DNA of 64,000 nt, taken from positions 192,501-256,500 of the forward strand of contig JAJTWR010000272.1 of the NCBI GenBank assembly GCA_021613335.1, in the 5' to 3' direction. A program made the position numbers and the translations under genes. The notes beneath the pieces are model-generated. The model saw only the letters and a program-made list of their open reading frames with translations. It did no database searches and was not told the DNA's origin. This document shows, piece by piece, positions 1-16,216 of this stretch. This stretch comes from Whitmania pigra (taxonomy: Eukaryota > Annelida > Clitellata > Hirudinida > Haemopidae). Within the stretch, counting starts at the first letter, position 1; the number at the start of each line of letters is the position of its first letter.

Positions 1-4963
<4,963 letters not shown>

Positions 4964-5113
4964 GCCAAGAAAAATTTCTTTAATTGACGAATTATTAATT
5001 GAATTGAATAATTAATAGGTTATTAAATAGTTAAATAATTTGTTTAATGTTTTAAGTCATCCTTCACCTTGAATTTTTGTTTAACTGGTCACTTGTGAAC
5101 AAACGCGAGGACT

Positions 5114-5224
5114 TCAACGACGACAACGACGACGACGACGACAGCAACAGCAGCAACAATAACAACAACCACAACTACTACTACTACTACTGCAGCAGCA
5201 GCAACGACGACGACGACGACGACG
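5114..5224. repeat. Compound trinucleotide tract (ACG/ACA/ACT/AGC)
   Basis: Adjoining blocks of GAC, AGC, AAC, ACT, AGC and GAC units. The period-3 phase holds across the blocks, as if one trinucleotide array had diverged by point changes. Confidence 0.85.
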
Positions 5225-5400
5225 AAATATTATTTGTTTCCAAATTTTCCTGCTTGCACGCTCTCTTTCCAGTACTGTCCGCGTATCGTACTTTTGAGGC
5301 ATTCATTTTTTGAATTGACGTTGTCGAATATGTTGAACAGTAAATTGTGTTATTAAAAGAGACTCTTTGAGATGGAAAGTTTTGAGTTTCAACGAATTTT

Positions 5401-5577
5401 TTGAATTGATGTAATTTAAAAGTGGGTTCCAAAGTAACATTTTTTGAATTAATATAATTTAAAATTGGATTCCAAGGTAACAATTTCTTGCATTAATATA
5501 ATTTAAAATTGGATTCCAAGGTAACAATTTCTTGAATTAATGTAATTTAAAAGTGGATTCCAACAAGTAACATTTTT
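5401..5577. repeat. 43/44-bp tandem repeat, four copies
   Basis: Copies begin at 5401, 5444, 5488 and 5532. Each has the order TTGAATTRAT, TAATTTAAAA, TTGGATTCCAA and then GTAACA. They differ by point changes and a few bases of indel. Confidence 0.85.
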
Positions 5578-7845
5578 TGTCGAATTTCGAAAATTAGGGA
5601 GGGTAAGAAATTCTGTCGTGAGAAATTGCTCATTCGAAGGATGAATGATGAATTGCTGATTTCAAAATATCGAAAGATAAAAGTTATCTATGGTTGGTTA
5701 AAAATATTTCAAAAAAAAAAATTAAATTAATTCAGTTTAAAATATTTCAAATAATCTTAAATTGATTCAGTTAAAAATAATTTCTAGATAAGTGTAAAGC
5801 AATTCAGCCAAAAGCGTGATTATAGTTAATAATCTCAATTTGCTGTCGTACCAATATTGCGTGTTTCCTACGCTGTAGTAATTAATTAATCAATTAATTT
5901 TCTAATTAGCATAAATTATTATCGACAAATAACATATATTTATTATTATCGTTCAGTTCAAAACTCCAACTCAACAGCCATCCACTTAAGTGACACGCTC
6001 AATGCTTGATTGCATCATTCTTGAGGTTCTGGAAAATTAAAGTTTGATGGACGCTGAAATTCAAAGTGCGAAGTACTTGCGATACGAGTGATATTTTTTA
6101 GTAAGAACATAAAATCTTTTTATATCCCTTGTCAGATTTCATTATAATAATTTAGTAATTTATTCAAATAATTTCAATGCAACATCTCCTTAAATGGAAA
6201 GGATAGAGTGCCGGTGCGTTCAGGCTTATTTGCATGTTCTGGTCGTGGATTGTTGAATGAATAATTTATATTCTCCGTCTGTTTGTTCCATGTTTCAACT
6301 TTTTAAATTTTAGATATCAAAGTCAAAAAAATTCGAAGAAATGTTATTATAAATAAGTTATGGTTAATTTCTGAATAGAATCCTTTAAGGCTTGAAATCT
6401 AATGCATTGTTTAATTTTGTTATTGAAATTCAAATATTTGCTACTCGTTAATTTGTTGACTAATTAACAAATATTCTTATATTCATTCACCTACAACAAC
6501 AAACCATGTGTTCTAGTGGTCGGTTGCGTAACAGGAATGTAAAAACTGCGAGAGATGGAATACTCGGCGTGCCTTATGAAAATATTTCTTTTCAGATATA
6601 GGAATATTGTTTAAACTAAATGGATTCGGATAAGAAAGTTACATTTAGACTAGTTAACGAAAGTTCCGTATCATTGACTTATCATACGATAAATCATGAT
6701 AACTCAAAACTATCTACTTAATTACTGCATGATACTATCTGATACTTCTGTATATACAGGAATGTTTGCTGGTAATTACTCATTCATTATTAGATTCCCA
6801 TCCAAGCCTATCTGCTGTTGCAGTCACAAATTCCTCCATCGAGTTTCTTCCAACCATAATTAAATGCTATAAATTATTACAACAACCGGTTGCTTTCGAA
6901 CTTTTTTTTACAAATAGTTTTAAAAGAAATTGAAAATTATTAAAGAAAAATTTAAATTTTATTGTCTAAATTGTAAATTTAATAGAATTCTTGATTTTAT
7001 ATTCTTGCGATACCATCATCCATTGTCTTTGCCTTAGGTATGGAAATTCGGTTTTGGCCCGACACTATCAGAGCTTAGTGGTGTCGAAGCGTTTTTAAGT
7101 AGAGATCTCGGTTTCTTTAATATTAAGTAGACAAACTTTTTAAAAAGTAAGTTATCGTTTTTATTTTCTTCACTTCTTCGGGTTTCGATCCAATTTAATC
7201 GTCTAATTCAAGCCAATCCACGTCAGCTGTTGACTGAAGTAAAATTAAAATCTGTTCTCGTATCAAGCGCATTATGCCGATGATAAACTGTTCAATGACA
7301 TCAACGTGTACATTGGGATGGCTGCGATTTCACGTGTAAATTATTGCCGTGAAAAAATAAGTTAATAATCGTCTCATGATGGTCGAATTTTCCAGGCTGC
7401 TTTCCTTATGTCTAAACGACGAACAAGTTAAATAGCACTAAAATCGTAAATTTGAGTGATCACTACTCAATCAATTGTGTAAAAGTGGATAATATTTCAA
7501 AAAATGTTGCCCATCTGTTTGGGAAATAGTCTCAACAATAATACAAATTTTTCATGAATATTTTTCTTTTTCCCAAATGTTTTGTCTTATTTGTGATCAA
7601 ATGTAGCTTTATGTGTTTTTTAAGAGAAACTTATCTTTCAATGTGTTATTAATCTTAATATGTTAGTGAGCACAACTTGGGTTTTAAACTTTTTTGATAC
7701 AAAATAGAAATGTATAATCTGCAGGCTCTCCTAAAACATTTAAACATATAAATATGGAAAACAAAAAATATTTTCCAACTTGTTTTGAATAATTTTCAAA
7801 AAGTCAGACAAACTAGATGAAGCATAGTTATATTTTTTATCTAGG

Positions 7846-10799
7846 ATGACCTCCGAAGTGTTAACGAAATTATGGAAATACAAGAAACAGCTAGAAGTCT
7901 TTTTGAAGAGAAACGAAGATGACAAGGTACGTGATTTCGTGCTCTTTTTATTCCCTATCGTTCATTCGGTCTTAACCGCATCTTACGTTTAACAATTTCG
8001 TTAACACAACGCCACCATTGCCTTGATCTCTATTTATCACCATTTGTTATTATTTTTCATCCACAGGTGCTCATAATGCTGCAGAAAGTCAACAAGTTAA
8101 ACGTCACCATCGAAATGATAAAGGTCTGTTGATTTAAAAACATTTTATTTTTAATTTCTTCTAAGACTGTCGTTCTAGGCACGACAGTATGATGGTACCA
8201 TTTTATTTACATCAAATGATTTGCAAGAAGAATCTAAAAGCACTTGTAACCGCCAGGAAACTTCCATAGGGAAGTTAGTGAACTCGATAACCTCGAAAGA
8301 AGAACTCGGCATCGGCAACAAAGCAGCAGGATTGGTCGACAAGTGGAGGAGGCTGATAGAGGAAGTCGTCGACAAGAAGTACAAATCGGACGAAGACTCC
8401 AGTCCCCGACAGAAGCCACGAGTCGAAGTCTCGACGAAGCAGACACCACAAAATCCCAAAAAGACGGAATCGCCCGAGTTAGTGATAAGTTCGATCTTTC
8501 TACATTTCCTGAATCACATCTTTTATTTTTGTCGAAGAATTTAATGGAAATGATTGAAACTTTGTTTAATTATTCTTTAATTTAATTATTGTTGGTATTA
8601 AACCTGCTGGAATATTAACAACCGAAATACCACAGGAAACAGCATCTGAAGAGAAAATCCGAAGCTCCCGAAGAAAGACCCAAGCCTCCAAAACAATCTC
8701 GCACCAGCAACAAATCTGTGATATCGACCGAAACCAAGGATCCGCTGCCCGAAGAAAGCAACGGAGGTTCCTTCTTGTCGGCCATCAACAACAAAACATC
8801 AAAGCCCAAGAAGTCGTCTGCCGTCAAATCGAATCCAGAAATCAAGAGCAAGCCTTCCAAAAGTCCGACTCCAGAACCTGAGGAAGATTCCGCGGACGAG
8901 GCGGAAGATTTGCTCTCGCACGAATCTCCCCAAAGGCCGGAGATGAACGGCTTCGAGTATCCGGACGAGGTGTTCGAGCACCTTGAAAATATTTCTGCCA
9001 TGTTTGAGGACAGGAAGAAAGCACAGGCCACGAAGGTCGTCGAACAGGACAACCTGGGAGGGAGGACTTACGCCGTCCCGAGTCTGTTCTGCGGAAAAAA
9101 AGTCGAAACTCCGAAAAGTAAGGAATTCTTGGAATGTTGACTCGAGTTTGAATCGTTTGAAAGAGCATCCATTCCATCTGTTAAGTTGCATCTGATGATG
9201 AGTTCTCGTTATGGTTTTGTCGGTCTACTGATTAATCGAATGTGTTTTTTTTTCTTGCAGACATTCCTACGTTCATCGAAAAATTTCAACATCTCCTCTA
9301 CGACAACATAGAAAGTAAGCCGAACGTGATTCCATCGTTCGATTGACGAGTAAAATTAATTTTTCTTAAAAGATACCGAGTACATCGGCGAAGTTCCTTA
9401 CGAAATCCTGGAACCCGTCCTCAAAAAGTTGAACCCCGCTCAGCTGGAGAGGTTTGAATACTTCAACCCGGTGAGTACTTACTTGGGATTTACTCACCTC
9501 CTACAAAATCAGATCAATTCTTTCCTGAGGTCAAATCGATTGATCAAATTGAGATGATTTCAAATTACTAAAATGGTTCCCATGAATATTTTGAATTACC
9601 AAGTAATTTTGAAAATCGATCATTAATAGGAACAAATTTCTCCTGAAATTGTTTTAATTTGACAAGGCAACTAAAATCTACACTTGTTCTTTTCATTGTG
9701 AACTCAAGTTTATTACTTAAATTGCAGCTCGTCGTTCAGAAATCGGACGACATCTGGAAGATGCACGTCCTGCGCAAGTACCCCGAGCGCAAACCAGACG
9801 AGTTTGGCTCTTGGAGGGAAGTTTACTTGGTTCGTCGGAGCTAAATTTAACTCGTTAATAACTTATCGAAACGTTATTAAACGCGATAGTTCCTCGACGG
9901 GCGTCATCTGCCGAGAGGATTTTTAAATCCGTCTTTGAGAGACATTCCTTTTAATAATCTAGGACAGCAGAGATGCCATGAAGGCTAAGTTTGAACAGTG
10001 TCTCCAGAAGTTCACGACGAACGTTGCCAAAATGAAGCAGGAAGGTTTGTTCCTTACTTTTCTTTTATTTCTAATTTTTCTTTTTTTTTTTTTAATTTAT
10101 CCTGTTCCTTAATTGATTTCTTGTATATATATCTCAAACGACGTTCATCGATGATCTGACTAGATGGAGTAATCTCTAATAATATTATTAGTTAAATTAT
10201 GAGGTTAAATATCAGATATTTTATAATAATAATAATAATAATAATAAGTGCACTTGAATAGCGCCATAAGCATCAGGAGTGTTCGTATATTTATGTATCT
10301 ATAATAAGTCTAATTATAATTGGCATAATTTATTTACAACTAAACATTCACAATGTTATTTTACTAGGGGTCGATTTCATCGGCACAATTTGCGCAGCGT
10401 GTCTCGATAGTTCAGATTTACAAAACTGAGACCGAATCGTTATTTTGATCCGTCAGAATTATCGACACATTCGATTTCTCTTACAGAACACAAAACGAAG
10501 TTCTTTGACCCGTGCACTGCTCGCGTCGGAAAGAGATCATCCAGGGACGTCTTCAGCAGGAATGGAGCCACCGGCAGCAGTATGGGGTCCGGCTTTAGAG
10601 GAAAAGGTAACAATCAGTGAATGTTTAATCTCTCAACTTCCTTGGGGATTTCTCTGATTCTATTGCCAACGCTAGTTTCAATGTCGACGGAAGCGCTGGG
10701 AAATGATTTAATCGAGTTTATCACCTTACAGCTTTCCCGCAAAAGGCACCTCTGATGCAGAAGACCCTGAAGATGATGAAATCGGGGAACAGGCGCTGA
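7846..10799 (+). CDS. ELOA: Elongin A (transcription elongation factor B subunit 3)
   Basis: Elongin A suppresses RNA polymerase II pausing in complex with Elongin B/C and can act as the substrate receptor of a CUL5 ubiquitin ligase. Coding exons, all phase-compatible: 7846-7926, 8067-8123, 8257-8477, 8636-9117, 9261-9314, 9373-9470, 9728-9829, 9963-10044, 10487-10606, 10732-10799, giving 454 aa against about 770 in human. Residues 1 to about 85 form the TFIIS N-terminal (LW) domain: VLIMLQKVNKLNVTIEMIK joins ETSIGKLVNS, then KAAGLVDKWRRL. A basic/acidic linker follows, much shorter than in vertebrates. The conserved core reads YIGEVPYEILEPVLKKL, SDDIWKMHVLRKYPERKP and SWREVYL, and the C-terminus ends PLMQKTLKMMKSGNRR, like the family tail. 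The exon 3 start at 8257 was chosen because it restores the LW-domain alignment; an upstream acceptor at 8178 would add 26 residues. A TAG precedes the ATG by two bases, so a 5' UTR intron is possible. Confidence 0.95.
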
Positions 10800-11753
10800 G
10801 GAGAGTTCCTCCATCCCTCGAAAGAACGAACCCGAATTTAAATCACCGGTCCCGACCATACAAGCCATCTATGTTGTGACGTACTGCTTTGGACTTCTAG
10901 TGCATGACCCCAACCTCGATTTTCATGACCTCCCCGTACCCCAATGTATTGGTCTCTTTTTTGGTCTTCGGACGATCGTAATTTTGCTTTGTTTGTATTT
11001 TTCAATTCTCAATCACCTGTTTGCATGACTGTCGACAACACCTTGGAAGCCCCCGTTTTTTTTTTTTTTTTTTGTAGAATTTTTTCCGCCCTTGGCAGAT
11101 CGTGATTTCGATTCCCGTCGCCTTGACGACAGACGTCCGCTCGATTTTTTGAACATACACTTTCAAATTCCGAATTCAATCATTGCATGTTTTTAAGGTG
11201 ATGCCCTGCACGTTAAGTAGCGTAGAACGATTGAGAAACGAATCGTGAGTATGAATTTCCTCGAGTTTGATTCCGCGAAAAATTATTCACCGTTGCGGTC
11301 AGGAGTTTCTGCGGGCGCCCTAGGGACTGGCCGGGACGGTCCATCCTATTTTTTCTTTATGTTTTAATATTTGGATTTTAATCAGCATTTCTTAAGAGCA
11401 ATTCTTGATAATAACTGCTCGTAAAGGTAATTGATTGTTGGAATGAAGTGCATTTAGAATAGTTTTTCCGACCCACGTCGACGACGTCTCAGGATGAAAT
11501 GAAGACTTTGACGAACTCTTGACCTCCCTTGTCCTGCCAACTGGCTTCTGATCCGTTTTTCGACTCATTTCCAGATGCATTGTTTGAGAATTTTTGACCC
11601 CGTTTATTGTTCCTTGCTGAATTTTGAACATGTTTTTAAAGACAAAGTGAATTCAAAGACAATCAGAAATTACGAGCTTTATTAAAGTGAAGACAATGAA
11701 CAATTTCTTGGGTTCATAATCAGGGGATTTATTCACAACGACCCTCCTTAACA
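10800..11753. other. Shared 3' region of Elongin A (+) and LYRM4 (-)
   Basis: The two genes point at each other. No exon is visible. On the minus strand, AATAAA occurs at 11683-11678, about 75 bp past the LYRM4 stop, and is its probable polyA signal. An A/T homopolymer lies near 11058-11073. Confidence 0.65.
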
Positions 11754-12163
11754 TTACTTCTCTATAACCAAGCGTGGAGATTTGTACAGGCTGTCCATGA
11801 TAACCTTGTAAAAATGTTTCATTAAAGGTTATTAATAAACAAAGACTGAATAAAATTGTTCGGGCAAAAATCGTTGTTGCAGCTTACTGATCTTTTTATT
11901 ACTTCCAGATTTTCTTCGGCTATTTTCTGTGCCTCGTTTATTTTAGCTGCATCCGTTTCGAATTTTAAAGCCTTGAATCCATCTCGGATCCTCCGTAATG
12001 CGTAGGATCTGAAGTTACATCGAAAAGGTTGCAAAACCACGCCTAGCATAAAATTCACCGTAAAATAAAGAAACCTGTAATTGTAATTGCCGAACTTTTG
12101 ACTTTCTCTGAGCAATTGCTTGTACAAATTGAGAATTACAACGGTTCTAGCGCCAGAAGACAT
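11754..12163 (-). CDS. LYRM4: LYRM4/ISD11, Fe-S cluster assembly LYR protein
   Basis: Small mitochondrial LYR-family protein that binds and stabilises the cysteine desulfurase NFS1, with acyl carrier protein. Exons: 12163-12075, 12008-11888, 11804-11754, giving 86 aa (human about 91). The LYR region reads LNLYKQLLRESQKFGNYNYR, where human has SLYRAMLRESKRFSAYNYR. Then comes SYALRRIRDGFKALK, the helix ending ENLEVIKR, and a last exon with DSLYKSPRLVIEK that matches the family's LYSTDKLIIE tail. The motif here is LYK rather than LYR. The first intron is only 66 bp, a multiple of three and free of stops, so unspliced RNA also reads through; splicing gives the family-length protein. The start MSSGART was chosen by homology; an in-frame ATG 17 codons upstream (12214) exists but adds residues the family lacks. 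Confidence 0.92.
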
Positions 12164-14465
12164 TACGTATGATCGAAAAACACGACCTGGATCGAAACTC
12201 GCAATATAAATCAAAACAAGTGAAAAATGCTACGTTCGTTGGCGAACAAATTCATGAACGCAAAAAAGTGCGGGGATTTGTATTAAAATATTTGTATTAA
12301 AATAATTACATCACCAAAAAATTATTTAGCTAATGCCTCTTAGTATATTCTACCTCTCGAATTTTTTTAAATCTGTTCCCTAGTGGCTGTTCTGAAGAAA
12401 TATATCCAGAACCGTTTAATGCATTTTAAGTTTAGAAGTTTGATTTCTAAGTCCGATTTATCAGTTTTATCATTAAATTTTAATTCAGTTAATTCAGTTT
12501 AGGGTAGGCTTTGTTTACATGTTTATTTGAATATTTATTATTTATTAAGAGGCTTGCGTAATTCTACATTAGAATTTAGATTGTTTAAAATTATATTCTC
12601 CAGTCTGAAAATGTTCGACAAATGATTCATAACATCACCCTGCGACGTCACATGTTCCCGACGTATGCTCATTTTTTTTTAATATGAACTTTTTTCAATA
12701 CCAAAGAATGCATTTACTTGGGAAAAAGTTGTGATTTTCTTACAGCTAAATAATTACAAAAAAGATATCAAAACCTCTTTCTGTAACATGAGTTTTTATT
12801 AAGAATCACAAAACTGTTGCAATTATGTTAGAAATTAAGCAACATTTAGTAAGAATTCAAATGTAGCAACTAATATATGCATAATAGATAAATATGTAAA
12901 ATAGCCATTAATATTATTAATGATATAAATGTTCTTTGATTACAGTAGAGTGTGTACAAATAGAACTTCAAGATCACATGAATGTGACCATATGGGTGAA
13001 CAAGCTATCAAAAGGTTAAACATGGGTTTTCCAAAGACCCCTCCAAACCAAAAAAAAAATTGTTTTGCCGAAAGATTGAGATTGAGGTGGAAAGAACGGG
13101 AGAGAAATCTAACTTCGTCGAAAACGAAAACCCTGAAATGCTGGTCGTAATTGGATCTGATGCGCATCAAAAGATCAGTGATGTTGTAGGCATGCAAGTG
13201 CGTGTTCTTCCATGAAGTATATACCATGTATTAGGCGTCAGCATATTTATTGGCATGGAAATTTCATTTCTCATTTCTGTGGTACGCCTCCATGGAGAAA
13301 GACTGCGTAGGTTGGTACGAAAGGTTTTAGAATTCAAACTGGAAGAGTTTATAGTTCATAGTTCAACAAGTTCATAGTTTCATTCTGTGGAAGAAGTACA
13401 TGGATTTGTGTTGGTTGCAGATCCCTTGCTCTGCTTGTGGCTAGGAATTAAACTAAAAGAAAGATAAAGTATTCGAGATAAAGGTTTGAATTTTATGTTC
13501 ATGCCTTCACTTTTAATCGTTTTCAAACTTCCAAGAATTAATTAACTAAAACAGAATGTTGATTTTAATCGTAGGAATGTTAAAATTGCATTTGGATCAA
13601 TGATTTACCTCATGCAAACTAATTTCTAAATTTCTAACCAATTTCCGTTCATCCCATTTTAACAACTTTTGTTTTGGGGTTACCAATCAAAGAGATTTAA
13701 TATCAGCTTTTTAAACTTTAGCCATGATGTTATCATTATTATTATCATCATCATAATATAATATTATTATATATTATAGAATATTATTATTGTCATTATT
13801 AGGTTAATTTATTTGGCGCCGTTTGCGTGCCATTATTTACTTTTCCGTTGTCATCAATCAGCCTGGAATACTTTCAAGTCCAGGTCAATCTTTGGAGTTT
13901 AGAGGAGACAAGATGACCTGGTTTTAAATCATTCTGTGAACCAATCCCCAGGAACATCGATTTTTAGAAAACCACGTTTTTACGACACTTTACCGGCCAC
14001 GATTAGAACAAAGTGAGAGAAATAGGGGCGTCCTTTGGGGGGGGGGGGGGCGGACGCAGGGACGGAGAACGGGCTCCTGTTGTTAGAAGCAGAAAAAGAT
14101 CATCTCCTTAAGTTAAGCGAGGGTTTTCCACCTCACCCCCATTAGAAAAAAGCTGAAATGATGCCCCTGGAAATGGTGAACTCGTGGATGACATGTGGCT
14201 AGATGAACGGATGTTTGGATGGATGGATGGATGGATGCTTACGTGGATGAATGGGTGAAATTCGTCGGGCATGCAGACACATCATTCCTCTATCCATCAG
14301 CGATCGTGCGGCTCCAGTCAAGCGTGTCCGGGCGGACGTTGAAAATACAAAATATATTTAGAGAGCCTTGGAGCAGCCATGCGCGAAGATTTCTGATGCT
14401 AAATGTGTTCGCGAGGTTCGTACAAAAAGTGCATCGCTTTATTCTCCCTTTACGATCTTATCTAG

Positions 14466-14530
14466 GTTGGATGATGATGATGATGTTGATGATGATGACG
14501 ATGACGATGGTGATGATGATAATGACGATC
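14466..14530. repeat. (GAT)n microsatellite
   Basis: GAT/GAC trinucleotide tract with interruptions. Confidence 0.85.
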
Positions 14531-14897
14531 ATGATTGCGGGCGGTCCTACGGTCATGACATATGTCTGGTCGTGATCTCAGTTGTCAATGGCAACATTAA
14601 TAATATCGTTGATTTACAATGGAAATTATGGTTGTTAATGGTGATGATAATGATGGCGACAATGGACGCGCATAAATATCACGTGAGCAGGAAAAAACCT
14701 TCGATTGTTACCCATACCAGGTAGATTCGGTCACATTAATTTCACGCTTCACCTGGTGTCAATCGAACCGTGACACGAAATACCTGTACCAGATTTTCCA
14801 GACCGGAATTGCGAGGCAGGTAAAAAAAAACATGTGATCAGAGCCTAGGCCTTTGAATGAATTGACGCTGCGTCTCATTGCAGCAGGCTCTCGTCGA

Positions 14898-15093
14898 GTG
14901 ATGACGACGATGATGATGATGATGATGATGGTGATAGTGACGATGACGACGACGATGATGGTGACGATGACGACGACGACGACGATGATGGTGACGATGA
15001 TGATGATAGTGACGATGACGACGACGATGATGATAACGACTATGACAATGACGATGATGATGATAGTGACGATGCCGACGATGGCGACGATGC
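14898..15093. repeat. (GAT/GAC)n microsatellite with a longer-period pattern
   Basis: About 195 bp of GAT/GAC units with recurring GATGGTGAC and GATAGTGAC blocks, so a longer repeat period overlies the trinucleotide one. Confidence 0.88.
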
Positions 15094-15980
15094 AAGTTGT
15101 CATCTCCTATAAAAGTAACAAAGAATAATTAAAGTGGAAATTCGTAACACTTCCGCCAGCCAAGACAGAGCACCGGTTTAGGACAGCGCTCCTCTATCGT
15201 GGATCACGGCGCTTCTAGACGCATTCAAAGAGGCGGATGGGCGCTGAAGCGGAAAGAAAACGTGGAAAAGACGCGGGAAAAGAGGCAGGCTGCCGATCAG
15301 ACGCACATGGATCATGGAAATGGCAGACGAGAAGAAGCGACTCTGTGACTCGACGTCATCAATCTCCTCCGGAGGAGAAACTGCGCCGTGCGGAAAGGAT
15401 TTTTTCCCTCTCTTTTTCATTTATATCGTTGTGACCTCTGACTCGACACTGATCTATATTCCCCTGGCATATTTTTCCACATCGACGTCATCGCGAGATT
15501 TTCGCGCCTTTCGGAGATGCACCGATGATGAATTGTTCGGTGAATTGGTGACATACGATTTCTATGAATTGATGAATTAATGTTCTCGATGAATTTCTGA
15601 CGCATGAAACTCATTCGATGAATCAAATGTCAAATGAATACGAGAAGAGGTCCATAAAAGAGCGTGAAAGGATATTATGGTTGATTGATTTATGCAGCTT
15701 TTAATGCCTCGTAGGCGAGATCATCCAATTATGTAACGCCTCCTCCAAGGTCGAACATCTGAATGTAAAATGACTCATGTCATGCCCGTCATCAAAACAT
15801 TTGAAAATATCAGGCGTAAAAATGATTTCTTTTCTACGGCGAATGTGTAGATTTATACACTGAATTGTTTTTATTTTTCAATACAACGAACTTAATTTAT
15901 ATAATTACAATTAATTAATAATCCTTTGTATAATCGTACTTTTATTTTTAAGATTAATAATAATAATATTATTAATGATT

Positions 15981-16120
15981 AATGATATAATAAATTACTT
16001 ATAAACCAGATTAATAATATTAATAATAATAATAATTAATGATATAATAAATTACTTATAAACCAGATTAATAATATTAATAATAATAATAATTAATGAT
16101 ATAATAAATTACTTATAAAC
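15981..16120. repeat. 57-bp tandem repeat, 2.5 copies
   Basis: The block AATGATATAATAAATTACTT recurs at 15981, 16038 and 16095, each followed by ATAAAC. The spacer CAGATTAATAATATTAATAA separates the first two pairs. The repeat lies just upstream of the splice acceptor of the DHHC coding exon. Confidence 0.88.
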
Positions 16121-16216
16121 TTATAAACCACTTATTAACTAACGACATTATTAATTATTATCCGTAATCTTACAATCCACTAATTTATAATAATTTCTCC
16201 TTCAGGCGTCTTCAAG

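Larger units (their letters stand above)
4964..7845. other. Gene-free stretch between Ig/FN3 gene and Elongin A
   Basis: AT-rich DNA with no supportable exon. It should hold the 3' UTR of the Ig/FN3 gene and the promoter and 5' UTR of Elongin A. It also contains a mixed trinucleotide tract at 5114-5224 and a 43/44-bp tandem repeat at 5401-5577. Confidence 0.7.
12164..16216. other. Gene-free stretch upstream of the DHHC gene
   Basis: No exon I can support. It contains microsatellites (14466-14530, 14898-15093), a 13-base G run ending at 14050, a CpG-richer block around 15160-15420 and a 57-bp tandem repeat at 15981-16120. The block at 15160-15420 could be a promoter or 5' UTR exon, since the DHHC start codon lies 11 bases after a good splice acceptor (CTTCAG ending at 16205). 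Confidence 0.55.

Noticed and set aside
8179..8256. Upstream start of Elongin A exon 3 at 8179
   Set aside because: It would insert 26 residues into the LW domain. The acceptor at 8256 gives a gap-free match to the family.
12940..13227. Overlapping frames on both strands near 13 kb, considered as a transposase remnant
   Set aside because: No transposase motif, terminal inverted repeat or target duplication could be found.
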